Assembly: GCF_000307165.1 (NCBI RefSeq)
Contig: NC_018704.1
Span: forward strand, 868,001 to 932,000
DNA: 64,000 bases
Direction of reading: 5' to 3'
Origin: Amphibacillus xylanus NBRC 15112
GTDB lineage: Bacteria > Bacillota > Bacilli > Bacillales > Amphibacillaceae
In this document: positions 27,930 through 37,347 of the stretch, one piece after another
How positions within the stretch are numbered: position 1 is the stretch's first letter
How the letters are laid out: each line of letters opens with the position of its first letter
Notes under the pieces: generated by a model
Told to the model about the DNA's origin: nothing
The model's database searches: none
What the model saw: the letters and a program-made list of their open reading frames with translations, nothing else
Made by a program: the position numbers and the translations under genes

Positions 27930-28000
27930 ATAAAGATACAACTTGTTCACCGCAGGTGAAATACACTCGCTTTCCGCATGCACGGCTTTTAGCTAACTGC
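27930..28000. repeat. decayed Bacillaceae GC-rich element
   Basis: CAACTTGTTCACCGCAGGTG followed by ACACTCGCTTTCCGCATGCACGGC resembles the left part of GC-rich intergenic elements common in Bacillaceae (compare GACGCTTTCCGCGGG at 3125). The right half is missing and the two-hairpin repeat follows immediately. No gene lies in the whole 27859-28208 spacer. Confidence 0.5.
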
Positions 28001-28002
28001 GC

Positions 28003-28092
28003 TTTATAACGTGAGTTATAAAATTAAATATACTTAAAATAAAATAACGTTAATAAGTTTTCAAACTCACCAACGTTATATATTGTACAACC
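28003..28092. repeat. two-hairpin dispersed repeat, copy 1
   Basis: First hairpin is the perfect palindrome TTTATAAC GTGA GTTATAAA (28003-28022). The second is formed by AACGTTAATAAGTTT and AAACTCACCAACGTT (28045-28078). The end reads TATTGTACAACCG. Copy 2 at 45942-46025 has the same order and nearly the same ends. Confidence 0.75.
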
Positions 28093-28208
28093 GTTTTTCA
28101 CAGTATTTAATGGATATATTTCCTCTAAAACCAAAAACAACTGTAACTTTTATCTAGCTTAATAGACTAATTAAGTGTCAATTAATATTTGAGAAGAGGA
28201 GAGTTGTT

Positions 28209-30098
28209 ATGTCTGATTTTTTTGTTGTGCTTCAATTGTCATCGTTAATATCTAGTGAAGAGAGTCAAGATGACACTTCACAGTCTTCACAACAAATGCA
28301 AAATCTTGGTCCGATTAGTGATCCTTTTTTTCAAAATAAATACGTTAAATTTGCAATGCCACAGTCGTGTGGTGTCAATCAAGAACAAACTAATCAATTC
28401 TATGTCTCAAATGATAAATCTTTTGCCGTTATTTTCACAGGACAAATAGATAATGCAATTGAATTACGCAAACATTTACAAGAAAGCGGCTATGTCTTTA
28501 ATTCAAATAGCGTGTCAGAAATGCTGTTACACCTATTTGTTGAATATAAAGCGCGTGCATTTAAAAAACTTCGTGGAAGGTTTGCAATCGCAGTTTGGAG
28601 TCAGGAGGAAAAAACAGTTTATGCTGCAAGAGATCGGTTAGGATTGCAACCACTTTATTATCATATAACTAATGAGTCACTTTATATCTCAAGTAGTAAG
28701 AAGTTACTTAATGACAATACGAGTAATACTCAATTAAACCGCCAAGCGCTTCAATATTATTTTAATTTTCAATACGTACCAGAACCTTTTACTTTAGATA
28801 AGCGAGTGAATAGGTTAGAGGCTGGTCATTATCTTTTCCACAAATATGATGAACAGGTACAGATTCATCGTTATTGGCAACCGTCATTTTCTCATCTTTT
28901 TCTACAACAAGATCAGTGGGTCAAACGTATCCAAGACAGCTTGATTGAATCAGTTAGCAAACAGATGAAATCAGATCAAAGAATCGGTGCATTTTTATCT
29001 GGAGGGATCGACTCATCCTTCATAGTATCAATCGCAAAACAAATTAACCCGTCTATTAAAACTTTTTCTGTTGGCTTTGAACAGGAAGGTTTTTCGGAAG
29101 TTGATATTGCCAAACAAACAGCGGCCGAACTTGGAATTGAAAATTACGCTAAGATCATTACTGCTGAAGAATATATAAAAAATTTACCGCAAATTATTGC
29201 GCAGATGGACGATCCACTAGCTGATCCATCATGTGTACCTTTATATTTTGTCGCCCAAGAAGCACGAAAGCATGTCGAAGTAGCTTTATCGGGTGAAGGT
29301 GCTGATGAATTATTTGGTGGTTATCGAATTTATCGAGAGCCACTTTCGTTAAAGGTATTTGATTACATACCGACTAAGATGAAAGAAATGTTGCATCGAC
29401 TTGCTCAAATGATGCCAGAAGGCGTAAAGGGTAAAAGTTATTTAGAACGCGGGACGATCCCGTTAAAAGATCGCTATATTGGTAATGCAAAAATGTTTGA
29501 AAATGATGAACTCAATAGTGTACTTATGCACCATGATCCTAATATTACTTATCAACAGATTACGGAACCATTGTATCAAGATGTGTCTACGTTACACCCG
29601 GTTGAACAGATGCAATATGTTGATTTACACACTTGGTTGCGTGGCGATATTTTAATGAAGGCTAATCAAATGTTGGCATCTCACGCTCTAGAATTACGGA
29701 CGCCATTTTTGGCCGATCGTGTTATTGATCTGGCAATGGGGATTCCTGTTAACTTAAAAATTGCTAAAGGTACAACGAAGTATATTCTTCGTGAGGCTGC
29801 AAAAGGAATTGTTCCTGAACATGTCATTGATCGTAAAAAGCTTGGCTTTCCTGTTCCGATTCGCCATTGGTTGAAAAATGAGATGTATGACTGGGCTAAA
29901 CAAGTGATTAATGAAAGTGAGACGGATGAATTAATTAATAAAGCGTATTTTATCAAATTACTTGATTTGCATCGCCAAGGGAAAAACGATTACAGTAGAA
30001 AGATTTGGACGGCAATCATATTTATGATTTGGCATCGAATTTTTGTTAAAGATGATCAAATTGATCATCAATTAGACGAAAAAAGAAAGATTAGTTAA
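28209..30098 (+). CDS. asparagine synthetase-like protein with degenerate glutaminase domain
   Basis: 629 residues, AsnB/AsnO family. Class II glutamine amidotransferases begin Met-Cys, with Cys as nucleophile after Met removal; this one begins MSDFFVVLQLSS. Other glutaminase residues are also gone: the RLSI Arg region reads SCGVNQ, NGEIYN reads TGQIDN, and the conserved D of the DSE/DCE motif is V (VSE). The synthetase domain is intact: PP-loop SGGIDSS (264-270), GEGADELFGGY, LRTPFLADRVIDLA and KLGFPVPIRHWL. It may use free ammonia or another amidotransferase, or have a new role. The start is supported by GAAGAGGAGAG; no upstream Met-Cys start exists. Confidence 0.88.
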   Translation: MSDFFVVLQLSSLISSEESQDDTSQSSQQMQNLGPISDPFFQNKYVKFAMPQSCGVNQEQTNQFYVSNDKSFAVIFTGQIDNAIELRKHLQESGYVFNSNSVSEMLLHLFVEYKARAFKKLRGRFAIAVWSQEEKTVYAARDRLGLQPLYYHITNESLYISSSKKLLNDNTSNTQLNRQALQYYFNFQYVPEPFTLDKRVNRLEAGHYLFHKYDEQVQIHRYWQPSFSHLFLQQDQWVKRIQDSLIESVSKQMKSDQRIGAFLSGGIDSSFIVSIAKQINPSIKTFSVGFEQEGFSEVDIAKQTAAELGIENYAKIITAEEYIKNLPQIIAQMDDPLADPSCVPLYFVAQEARKHVEVALSGEGADELFGGYRIYREPLSLKVFDYIPTKMKEMLHRLAQMMPEGVKGKSYLERGTIPLKDRYIGNAKMFENDELNSVLMHHDPNITYQQITEPLYQDVSTLHPVEQMQYVDLHTWLRGDILMKANQMLASHALELRTPFLADRVIDLAMGIPVNLKIAKGTTKYILREAAKGIVPEHVIDRKKLGFPVPIRHWLKNEMYDWAKQVINESETDELINKAYFIKLLDLHRQGKNDYSRKIWTAIIFMIWHRIFVKDDQIDHQLDEKRKIS

Positions 30099-30115
30099 AG
30101 AATTAAGCATATATC

Positions 30116-30144
30116 TTCACAAACTCATCGTTATCGACTATAAT
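30116..30144 (+). promoter_or_regulatory. promoter of ribU
   Basis: TTCACA (30116-30121), 17 bases, TATAAT (30139-30144), about 25 bases ahead of the FMN aptamer. Confidence 0.65.
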
Positions 30145-30167
30145 ATAATTAATTAAATATCGATTAA

Positions 30168-30297
30168 ATCTTCGGGGCAGGGTGTAATTCCCGACCGACG
30201 GTAAGCAACATGATGTTGTAAGTCCGTGACCCACTTTCTAAGTGGTTGATCTGGTGTAATTCCAGAACCGACAGTAAAGTCTGGATGGGAGAAGATT
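30168..30297 (+). promoter_or_regulatory. FMN riboswitch (RFN element) of ribU
   Basis: Opens with ATCTTCGGGGCAGGGTG, contains AATTCCCGACCGACGGT, GTCCGTGACCC, GGTGTAATTCCAGAACCGAC and closes AGTCTGGATGGGAGAAGAT. All core elements of the FMN aptamer are present. An intrinsic terminator follows at 30342, so FMN should stop ribU transcription. Confidence 0.95.
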
Positions 30298-30341
30298 AAG
30301 AGTAATTTGGCGTAGCCATTTATTTCTTGATACCTATTTTT

Positions 30342-30382
30342 ATCCTAAGGCCCTTTTCTGCTTTAGGATTTTTTGTTTTTTT
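30342..30382 (+). terminator. expression-platform terminator of ribU riboswitch
   Basis: ATCCTAAGG / CTTTAGGAT hairpin followed by a long T-rich run, 45 bases after the aptamer. Confidence 0.8.
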
Positions 30383-30457
30383 GGTCAAGAAAGTTACTCT
30401 CCCTTCATCAATTTAAAGATTTTAATCGATATTAAAAAGATGAAGGAGGATGTTGAT

Positions 30458-31036
30458 ATGAAAAATCAATCATCAAAGTTATTAAAATTAATTATCTTGT
30501 CGCTGTTTGGGACGATTTCAATGGTGTTGTTATTTTTAAACTTCCCATTACCATTTCTCCCACCATATCTAAAAGTAGATTTTGGTGAGGTTCCTACTCT
30601 ATTGGCTGCTTTAATTTTCTCACCAATGGCTGGTGTGATCGTGCAGTTAATTAAGAATTTACTTTATTTATTGTTTACTGGTGCAGCAGATCCAGTCGGA
30701 GTATTTGCGAATTTTGTTGCAGGGATCACTTTTGTTATTCCAATTTCAATGATTTATCACAAATTTAAGGGAGATAAAAGTTTGATTTCTGGTCTAATTA
30801 CTGGAACGATCATTATGACACTTGCGATGGGACTGTTAAATTACTTTGTCCTGCTACCGATCTACAGTAATATTATGGGCTGGGGCGATATGTCTAGCGC
30901 CGTCATGTTAAGCACCATTTTTGCTGGTGTGATCCCATTTAACTTGGTGAAAAGTGTGATTGTATCTGTCTTATTCGTACCAGTGTTTCTTAAGCTAAAA
31001 CCATGGATCAAACAAAAGCATGCCATCTTTAATTAA
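30458..31036 (+). CDS. ribU: riboflavin ECF transporter S component
   Basis: 192 residues, about six membrane segments. FPLPFLPPYLKVDFGEVPTL and the KNLLYLLFTG segment are typical RibU features. Substrate-binding subunit for riboflavin, sharing the ECF energising module. The ATG at 30458 follows AAGGAGG; the in-frame ATG at 30440 overlaps this ribosome site. FMN-riboswitch control supports the substrate. Confidence 0.93.
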   Translation: MKNQSSKLLKLIILSLFGTISMVLLFLNFPLPFLPPYLKVDFGEVPTLLAALIFSPMAGVIVQLIKNLLYLLFTGAADPVGVFANFVAGITFVIPISMIYHKFKGDKSLISGLITGTIIMTLAMGLLNYFVLLPIYSNIMGWGDMSSAVMLSTIFAGVIPFNLVKSVIVSVLFVPVFLKLKPWIKQKHAIFN

Positions 31037-31142
31037 TTATTAAACTTACAAGCCTTTTCTTAACTGAGAAGGTTTTTTTATTTCCTCTTTTTTATAAAAA
31101 TCAAATGACTGATTTATCCACACAAATAATTCCACTTGAAAA

Positions 31143-31185
31143 AGAACGTACGTTCGAATAAAATACAATTACAAACATATGTTCT
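31143..31185 (+). promoter_or_regulatory. two LexA (DinR) boxes upstream of Y-family polymerase
   Basis: AGAACGTACGTTCG (31143-31156) matches the Gram-positive SOS box CGAAC-N4-GTTCG with one change. A second, weaker box CAAACATATGTTCT is at 31172-31185. Both lie within 75 bases of the start codon, so the operon should be SOS-inducible. Confidence 0.8.
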
Positions 31186-31215
31186 TATTATAGCTTCTTA
31201 GGAGTGAATAGACAG

Positions 31216-32445
31216 ATGAGTAGGACGATCTTTTTAGTAGATATGCAATCCTTTTATGCTTCCGTTGAAAAGGTGAGTCATCCAGCATTACAAAACAAAC
31301 CGGTTATTGTTGCGGGAGACCCAAAACAGCGAAGTGGGATTGTATTAGCTGCATGTCCTCTTGCGAAAAAATTCGGGGTTAAAACAGCTGAATCATTATG
31401 GGAGGCAAAAGCAAAATGCCCAGAACTGGAGGTTATTCAACCTCATATGTCTCTATATTTAAAAGTTTCCTATGAAATAACAAAAATCCTTGAGCAATAC
31501 TCTGATCTTGTTGAGGTTTATTCAGTCGATGAACAATTTCTTGATGTGACAAATACAATTCATTTATTTAAAACGAAAGAGCAGCTAGCAAAGCAAATTC
31601 ATGATGAAATTTTTGAAACAATAGGTGTCGAGTCAAGAATTGGGATTGGTCCAAATAAAGTATTAGCTAAAATGGCGTGTGATAATTTTGCCAAGAAAAA
31701 CAGAACAGGAGTAGCGGAATTAAATGAATCTAATCTTAAATCTTTACTTTGGCCGCTTCCAATCAATGCGCTATTTGGTGTAGGAGGTCGGATGCGTGTT
31801 CATTTAACTAATATGGGTTTGCACACGATTGGTAACCTTGCTCAATATCCTGTTAAATGGTTACAGAAACGGTGGGGGATTAACGGTGAAGTTCTGTGGC
31901 GATTGGCGAATGGAATTGACCAGAGCCCTGTCGTACCAAGAACACATCAAACGCAAAAAGCAATTGGGCACCATATGACATTACCGAGAGATTATGAAGC
32001 GCGAGAAGATATTTATGTTGTCATTAAAGAATTATCAGAAGAAGTCGCTCGTCGTGTGCGAAAGCAAAATTATCTTGGTTTGACTGTATCGCTTCAAGTT
32101 CAAAGTAATCGGTTTAAAGAAAAGTTAGGTTTTAATCGGCAACTGACTTTGAGAGAGCCTACTCAATTAGGTCGTGTGATTAATGAAACTGCAAAAGTGT
32201 TATTTGACAAGTACTGGTTAGGTTATCCTGTTCGAGCGCTAGGGATCTCATTAGCGCAATTAATGCCCAAAACAGAAAGACAGCTGTCGTTTTTTGATGA
32301 CCCAACTGAAGAAGAACAATTGGCGATCATGATTGATCGAATTAGAGAAAGATATGGCTTAACAGCAATTATGAATGCATCGTCTTTATTAGATGCTGGT
32401 CAAGCTCGGATTAGAGCGACAAAAATAGGTGGTCATAATCGTTAG
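31216..32445 (+). CDS. Y-family DNA polymerase, UvrX/YqjW type (PolY2)
   Basis: 409 residues from the ATG at 31216 (TTAGGAG upstream). Translesion polymerase. Palm motifs FLVDMQSFYASVE and VYSVDEQFLDVT carry the catalytic acidic residues; a helix-hairpin-helix segment follows (LFGVGGRMRVHLTNMGL), then the little-finger domain. QLSFF at about 356-360 is a beta-clamp-binding motif. YqjW in B. subtilis is SOS-regulated and paired with YqjX, as here. Confidence 0.92.
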   Translation: MSRTIFLVDMQSFYASVEKVSHPALQNKPVIVAGDPKQRSGIVLAACPLAKKFGVKTAESLWEAKAKCPELEVIQPHMSLYLKVSYEITKILEQYSDLVEVYSVDEQFLDVTNTIHLFKTKEQLAKQIHDEIFETIGVESRIGIGPNKVLAKMACDNFAKKNRTGVAELNESNLKSLLWPLPINALFGVGGRMRVHLTNMGLHTIGNLAQYPVKWLQKRWGINGEVLWRLANGIDQSPVVPRTHQTQKAIGHHMTLPRDYEAREDIYVVIKELSEEVARRVRKQNYLGLTVSLQVQSNRFKEKLGFNRQLTLREPTQLGRVINETAKVLFDKYWLGYPVRALGISLAQLMPKTERQLSFFDDPTEEEQLAIMIDRIRERYGLTAIMNASSLLDAGQARIRATKIGGHNR

Positions 32446-32460
32446 AAGGAGTAAGGAAAG

Positions 32461-32796
32461 ATGAAAAATAAATTAACTGAAGGCTCAAATTTAATCTGGG
32501 AGTCAAGTCGAATGATGTTACCAGAGCATAAAGCTTTATTGCGTCAGCATGAAGAGAATCGGTCTAAGAAGCAGCGCCCTGATTATGATGAGCAGATGTT
32601 GGCAGCTTTTTTATATGAAATAGAGCTTGCTTATATAGAGAATAGAATCGTTAAGCTAACATATTATGAAAGTGATGCACATCATCAATGTGTGGGACGA
32701 ATAAGTGACATTGATCGAGACAAACAACAAATTCAGTTCGTTACTGAAACAGAGAAGTTTTACTTTTACTTAACAGAATTGGTTTCGATTGAATAA
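32461..32796 (+). CDS. YolD-like protein (YqjX type)
   Basis: 111 residues. YolD-like family: LIWESSRMMLPEHKALLRQH near the start, and a C-terminal YolD core (VKLTYYESDAHHQCVGRISD IDRDK). These proteins are encoded with Y-family polymerases and are thought to bind or modulate them. Starts 15 bases after the polymerase gene with AAGGAG, in one SOS operon. Confidence 0.85.
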   Translation: MKNKLTEGSNLIWESSRMMLPEHKALLRQHEENRSKKQRPDYDEQMLAAFLYEIELAYIENRIVKLTYYESDAHHQCVGRISDIDRDKQQIQFVTETEKFYFYLTELVSIE

Positions 32797-32871
32797 GAAG
32801 TATGGTGATAGTGTTTAAAATGCGTCTAATAGTGGTAGATTAAATTAACAACAAGAACTTGAGGTGAGCAA

Positions 32872-33486
32872 ATGAAGCAGAACAAATTTATTATTTTAGT
32901 GACAACAATTACGTTGATTTTGGTCGGTCTGCTTCTGCTATCTTATCAATTACCAACAAAGAAAGATCATCAAGCGGTTGCTGAAGATGGATCATACCGT
33001 TCTATGCAGAGTATGGAAAAAACTATCGTAATAAAAGAAGATATTGTACAATTAGATCGAGCGACTGAACAACATCTATTAACAGAAGATGTTATAATTG
33101 ATAAAGTGGAAGCTTTTATTAATATTTTTCTTCAAGATATTGATCAAGATTATAAGGTAAAAGGCATATCAACTAAAGAAGCTTTAATTGATCGTTATCA
33201 AGATATCGTTTCGAAACAAGCTGTTCAACCTTATATTGATTACTATTTTGAAGAGCATGACGGTGGGCTTTACATCGTGCCAACAGAATTACCGCCATGG
33301 TTTATTTCAGGTAATCCGTATGAAGTGACGCAATTAGACAATGGTAACGTTGTAATTGAACAAGAAAATGAGATAGACTTGTATGGTCGATACCGAATAC
33401 TGATTGAATTTTCTCAGGAGGATAATTGGCAAATTGTTAGGATTGAACACCTGCCCGCCGAAGATGAACAACTAGATCTAATTTGA
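32872..33486 (+). CDS. membrane-anchored extracytoplasmic protein, unknown
   Basis: 204 residues. One N-terminal membrane segment (FIILVTTITLILVGLLLLSY) without a lipobox Cys, then a ~175-residue acidic domain (LPPWFISGNPYEVTQLDNGN, IDLYGRYRILIEF) that could be NTF2-like in character. I do not recognise the family. It overlaps the NUDIX gene by four bases, suggesting an operon. Confidence 0.65.
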   Translation: MKQNKFIILVTTITLILVGLLLLSYQLPTKKDHQAVAEDGSYRSMQSMEKTIVIKEDIVQLDRATEQHLLTEDVIIDKVEAFINIFLQDIDQDYKVKGISTKEALIDRYQDIVSKQAVQPYIDYYFEEHDGGLYIVPTELPPWFISGNPYEVTQLDNGNVVIEQENEIDLYGRYRILIEFSQEDNWQIVRIEHLPAEDEQLDLI

Positions 33487-33974
33487 AAGTAGCGATGAAG
33501 ATGTATGTTTTTCGAGATTATTATAATAATGTGGTTAAGCTATCTTTTGAAAAGAATCCTTTTTCCGAAGAACCGATGCACGTCCTCGTTATTTGTCGAT
33601 ATCAAGACAAATGGCTGTTAACGAAACATAAGACACGGGGTTTAGAATTCCCAGGTGGGAAAGTAGAAGAAAATGAAACTGCGCAAGAGGCAGCTATCCG
33701 AGAAGTCAAAGAAGAAACAGGTGCCAATATTGCCGATATTCATTATATTGGACAATACCATGTTGAAGGTAAGGGAGATCAAGTAGATAAAAATATTTAC
33801 TATGCCCGAATAAGTGAAATCGTCGAACAACCCACTTATTACGAAACAGATGGGCCGGTATTACTCGAAAAACTACCTAAAAATATCAAGCAGAAACGTC
33901 AATTTAGCTTTATAATGAAAGATGATATTGTTAAGCGTAGCCTTGAACAAATTAACAAAAAGTTTAAAGACTAA
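33483..33974 (+). CDS. NUDIX hydrolase, YtkD-like
   Basis: 163 residues (or 159 if the ATG at 33495 is used instead of TTG). NUDIX box GGKVEENETAQEAAIREVKE ETGA is complete. B. subtilis YtkD hydrolyses 8-oxo-dGTP and other nucleoside triphosphates and acts in sporulation and oxidative defence. Overall sequence (MHVLVICRYQDKWLLTKHKT, GLEFPGGK) fits YtkD well. Confidence 0.85.
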   Translation: MKVAMKMYVFRDYYNNVVKLSFEKNPFSEEPMHVLVICRYQDKWLLTKHKTRGLEFPGGKVEENETAQEAAIREVKEETGANIADIHYIGQYHVEGKGDQVDKNIYYARISEIVEQPTYYETDGPVLLEKLPKNIKQKRQFSFIMKDDIVKRSLEQINKKFKD

Positions 33975-34006
33975 GCGTCTGCCCTAATGGTCAGGCGCTT
34001 AGTTAT
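33971..34006 (+). terminator. terminator after ytkD-like gene
   Basis: Stem CTAAGCGTCTG / CAGGCGCTTAG, short T-poor tail. Confidence 0.65.
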
Positions 34007-34227
34007 TGCCGCTGGAAAGAAATGATGTTTGAAAAAAGGATAAAATTCAGTTACTTTGACTATAGTAGCAATCAAGTGAAAACATAAAAATGCACCATTA
34101 ATCTACAGAAATTTTTAAAAATCGCCATAGTTTTGTTGTCAAGTTATGATATGATAGAAAACAACCAAAAGTTATTGGATATAAAATGAGAAATATAGTG
34201 TAAGAAAGAGAAGGGAGATTTGACAGA

Positions 34228-35427
34228 ATGACTGCAAATCGTCGATTATTCACGTCAGAATCAGTAACTGAAGGGCATCCGGATAAAATCTGTGATCAAA
34301 TATCAGATGCTGTTCTAGACGCAATATTAAAAGAAGATCCGCTAGCTCGCGTAGCTTGTGAAACTACTATTACAACTGGACTTGTACTTGTTTCAGGTGA
34401 AATTACAACATCAACATATGTAGATATACCGAAAATTGTTAGACAAACTGTGAAAGAAATTGGTTACGTTGATTCGGCATATGGATTTGATTATGAAACT
34501 TGTGCTGTGCTCACAGCGATTGATGAACAATCACGTGATATTGCAGATAGTGTTGATCTTGCATTAGAGGCAAGAGAAGGTCAGATGACTGATGAGGAAA
34601 TTGAAGCAATTGGAGCAGGCGATCAAGGACTTATGTTTGGTTATGCAACAAATCAAACACCAGAATATATGCCATTACCAATTTCGTTAGCGCATAAGCT
34701 AGCAAAACAATTAACCGATGTTCGAAAAAATGGTCAACTAGATTATTTGCGTCCTGATGGAAAAACTCAAGTAACGGTTGAATACGATGAACAAAATCAG
34801 CCAATCCGGATTGATACAATTGTTATCTCTACACAACATGATGCAGACGTATCACTTGAGCAAATTCAATCAGATATGAAAGAATATGTCATTAAAGCCA
34901 TTGTTCCCAATGAATTGCTAGATGATCAGACTAAATACATCATCAACCCTTCAGGTCGCTTTGTTATTGGAGGGCCACAAGGTGATGTTGGCTTAACTGG
35001 ACGCAAAATTATTGTTGATACGTATGGTGGCTATGCACGACATGGTGGTGGTGCATTTAGTGGTAAGGATGCTACAAAAGTCGATCGTTCAGCTTCATAT
35101 GCTGCTCGATATGTAGCTAAAAATATCGTTGCCGCAGGACTTGCAGATAATTGTGAGGTTCAATTAGCTTATGCTATTGGAGTTGCTGAGCCTGTGTCGA
35201 TTTCAATTGATACATTTGGAACTGGAAAAGTAAGTGAAGAAAAGTTAATCGAAGCGGTTCGTGACCTATTTGATTTACGACCTGCGGGAATCATTAATAT
35301 GTTACAATTAAGAAAGCCTATATTTAAACCAACAGCAACATACGGTCATTTTGGCCGAACTGACGTTGAATTTCCATGGGAGCGTTTAGATAAAGCTGAA
35401 GCAATTAAAGCGTTTGTTAACAAATAA
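34228..35427 (+). CDS. metK: S-adenosylmethionine synthetase
   Basis: 399 residues. Makes SAM from methionine and [35 protein letters not shown] (ATP loop) and [17 protein letters not shown] are signature stretches. AAGGGAG precedes the ATG. In B. subtilis metK has an S-box leader; the 220 bases upstream here show no S-box core. Followed closely by ytpB. Confidence 0.97.
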   Translation: MTANRRLFTSESVTEGHPDKICDQISDAVLDAILKEDPLARVACETTITTGLVLVSGEITTSTYVDIPKIVRQTVKEIGYVDSAYGFDYETCAVLTAIDEQSRDIADSVDLALEAREGQMTDEEIEAIGAGDQGLMFGYATNQTPEYMPLPISLAHKLAKQLTDVRKNGQLDYLRPDGKTQVTVEYDEQNQPIRIDTIVISTQHDADVSLEQIQSDMKEYVIKAIVPNELLDDQTKYIINPSGRFVIGGPQGDVGLTGRKIIVDTYGGYARHGGGAFSGKDATKVDRSASYAARYVAKNIVAAGLADNCEVQLAYAIGVAEPVSISIDTFGTGKVSEEKLIEAVRDLFDLRPAGIINMLQLRKPIFKPTATYGHFGRTDVEFPWERLDKAEAIKAFVNK

Positions 35428-35462
35428 ACTGTTTTAGTTTGATCTGAAATGGAGTGGAGAAC

Positions 35463-36548
35463 ATGAATGAGCGTGATTATCGATCGGCTACTCAATTAGC
35501 AAAGACAGCAGTAAAAAAGATTATACCTGCTGTTAATGAAGAGTTGCATTATTGGCACACACGTGCCGAAAAAATCCCTAATCCTAATCTTCGAAAGCAA
35601 GCATTGCAAAGTATTGAAGCAAAAGCTTTCCATGCTAGGGGCGGGGGAATTTATGCGATGCTAGCTAAAGATAAATGGAGAGAGGCGATTACATTTATAG
35701 TCGCCTATCAGACGATAAGTGATTACTTAGATAATCTATGTGATCGCAGTGATTCGTTAGATCCGATCGATTTTCGTTCATTACACCAATCGATGCTGTC
35801 AATATTTAATCTTTCAAATGAAACCATAAATTATTATCATCACCGACAGGATCAAGATGATGGTGGTTATTTGGATGAATTGGTTCGAGTATGTCAAAAG
35901 CAGTTGCGTCAACTACCTGATTACGGATTAATTCAAGAACAATTGCTTGAATTAGCAATGAAATATATTGACCTTCAAGTTGATAAACACGTACTGCCAG
36001 AAGATCGGGTTGAACGCTTGATAAAATCGTTTGAAAACAATTCACTATCTGATCGTACGATTGCATGGTATGAATATTCAGCAGCGACAGGTTCCACATT
36101 AGCTATTTTTTGTTTGATAAGCTACGCATATCAAAAAGATCGTTTATCTGCAACAATAATAAGTGATATTTATCATGGTTACTTTCCATACATACAAGGA
36201 TTACATATTTTACTTGATTATTTAATTGATCAAGAAGAAGATCGTTTAGAAAATGATTTGAACTTTTGCTTCTATTACCCAAGTCATGAGGAAATGGAGC
36301 AGCGGATTGTTTATTTTATTGATCAAAGTAAAAAAAGCGTCCGCCATTTGCCAGACGATCATTTTCATCGTTACATATATGAAGGTTTATTAGCACTTTA
36401 TTTAGCTGATCCTAAAGTACATACGATAAAAGATGGCCAAAGATTAAAAAGAAGATTATTAAAAGCTGGTGGATATAGAGCGAGGTTCTTTCACTGGGGA
36501 ATTCGCTTTCTTAATCGCCATATAAAAACGACAGATCAAATTTTTTAA
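35463..36548 (+). CDS. ytpB: tetraprenyl-beta-curcumene synthase (YtpB)
   Basis: 361 residues from the ATG at 35463 (GGAGTGGAG upstream). Large-terpene synthase family (DUF2600). The Asp-rich segment YQTISDYLDNLCDRSD (about 80-95) would bind diphosphate-Mg2+. In B. subtilis YtpB cyclises heptaprenyl diphosphate to tetraprenyl-beta-curcumene, a C35 sesquarterpene later processed by SqhC. Starts 35 bases after metK and may be cotranscribed. Confidence 0.9.
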   Translation: MNERDYRSATQLAKTAVKKIIPAVNEELHYWHTRAEKIPNPNLRKQALQSIEAKAFHARGGGIYAMLAKDKWREAITFIVAYQTISDYLDNLCDRSDSLDPIDFRSLHQSMLSIFNLSNETINYYHHRQDQDDGGYLDELVRVCQKQLRQLPDYGLIQEQLLELAMKYIDLQVDKHVLPEDRVERLIKSFENNSLSDRTIAWYEYSAATGSTLAIFCLISYAYQKDRLSATIISDIYHGYFPYIQGLHILLDYLIDQEEDRLENDLNFCFYYPSHEEMEQRIVYFIDQSKKSVRHLPDDHFHRYIYEGLLALYLADPKVHTIKDGQRLKRRLLKAGGYRARFFHWGIRFLNRHIKTTDQIF

Positions 36549-36570
36549 TTTAATCTGTCGCTTTTTTTTT
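36530..36570. terminator. bidirectional terminator between ytpB and ytqB
   Basis: CGACAGATCAAA / TTTAATCTGTCG stem with runs on both sides; it overlaps the 3' ends of both genes. Confidence 0.8.
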
Positions 36571-37126
36571 CGATCGCAATGACAAAAGGTGGATTGTTTT
36601 TTTGATTAATAAAGCCATAGCTAATACAATTAAATATTTTCTGATCTAGCTGCTTCACATACTCAAGTAAGGCGTCTTTCTCTTCTTTCCCACCAGGATG
36701 CCCGTGATAAACAACACAGACAATGAGTCCACCTAGTTTTAATCGATCAATAATTTGCTGAATCGCATCAATTGTATGGTTTGGTTTAGTAATAACTGAT
36801 TTATCACTGCCCGGCAAATAACCAAGATTAAAAATAGCAGCACCGATTTGTTGGTTCTCCGTTTGATCAATGTAATACCCAATTCGATCATGACTATCAT
36901 GAATCAATTCAACATTCGTGATCGATTCGTCAGCTAAACGTTTTTTCGTATTTTCAATTGCTTCTGCTTGAATATCAAAAGCATAAACCTTACCTAAATC
37001 ACCAGTTGCGCGGCTTAGCATGACGGTATCGTGTCCATTACCACACGTTGCATCAACGACACAATCGCCGGGTTGAACAGCCTGCTCAATTAAGTGATGG
37101 GCAAATGGAATCACACGTTTTAACAT
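36545..37126 (-). CDS. ytqB: class I SAM-dependent methyltransferase, MnmM/YtqB
   Basis: 193 residues from the ATG at 37126 (GGTGGTG upstream). SAM motif I VVDATCGNGHDTVMLSR, motif II VYAFDIQAEAIENT, and FNLGYLPGSDKS (NLGYLP in place of NPPY). YtqB of B. subtilis has been identified as MnmM, which methylates 5-aminomethyl-uridine in tRNA wobble positions; older annotation is rRNA methylase. Convergent with ytpB. Confidence 0.9.
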   Translation of the reverse strand: MLKRVIPFAHHLIEQAVQPGDCVVDATCGNGHDTVMLSRATGDLGKVYAFDIQAEAIENTKKRLADESITNVELIHDSHDRIGYYIDQTENQQIGAAIFNLGYLPGSDKSVITKPNHTIDAIQQIIDRLKLGGLIVCVVYHGHPGGKEEKDALLEYVKQLDQKIFNCISYGFINQKNNPPFVIAIEKKSDRLN

Positions 37127-37347
37127 TTTATTGACACCACCATTCATTTTGAAAAAAATATTTGTCACATATAAGATTGTAATGAAATAGTATAAAAATC
37201 AATCGGTTCTTTTTAATTTCAACCGATTGATTAGATAAATACCATTGGTTATTTTACCATAAGAAATAAGAAAACGCATAAAATCTTTAATTGAACAAAG
37301 CTTTACTTGACAAATAGAGTTGATTTCACTAAAATACTGTTAAAATA

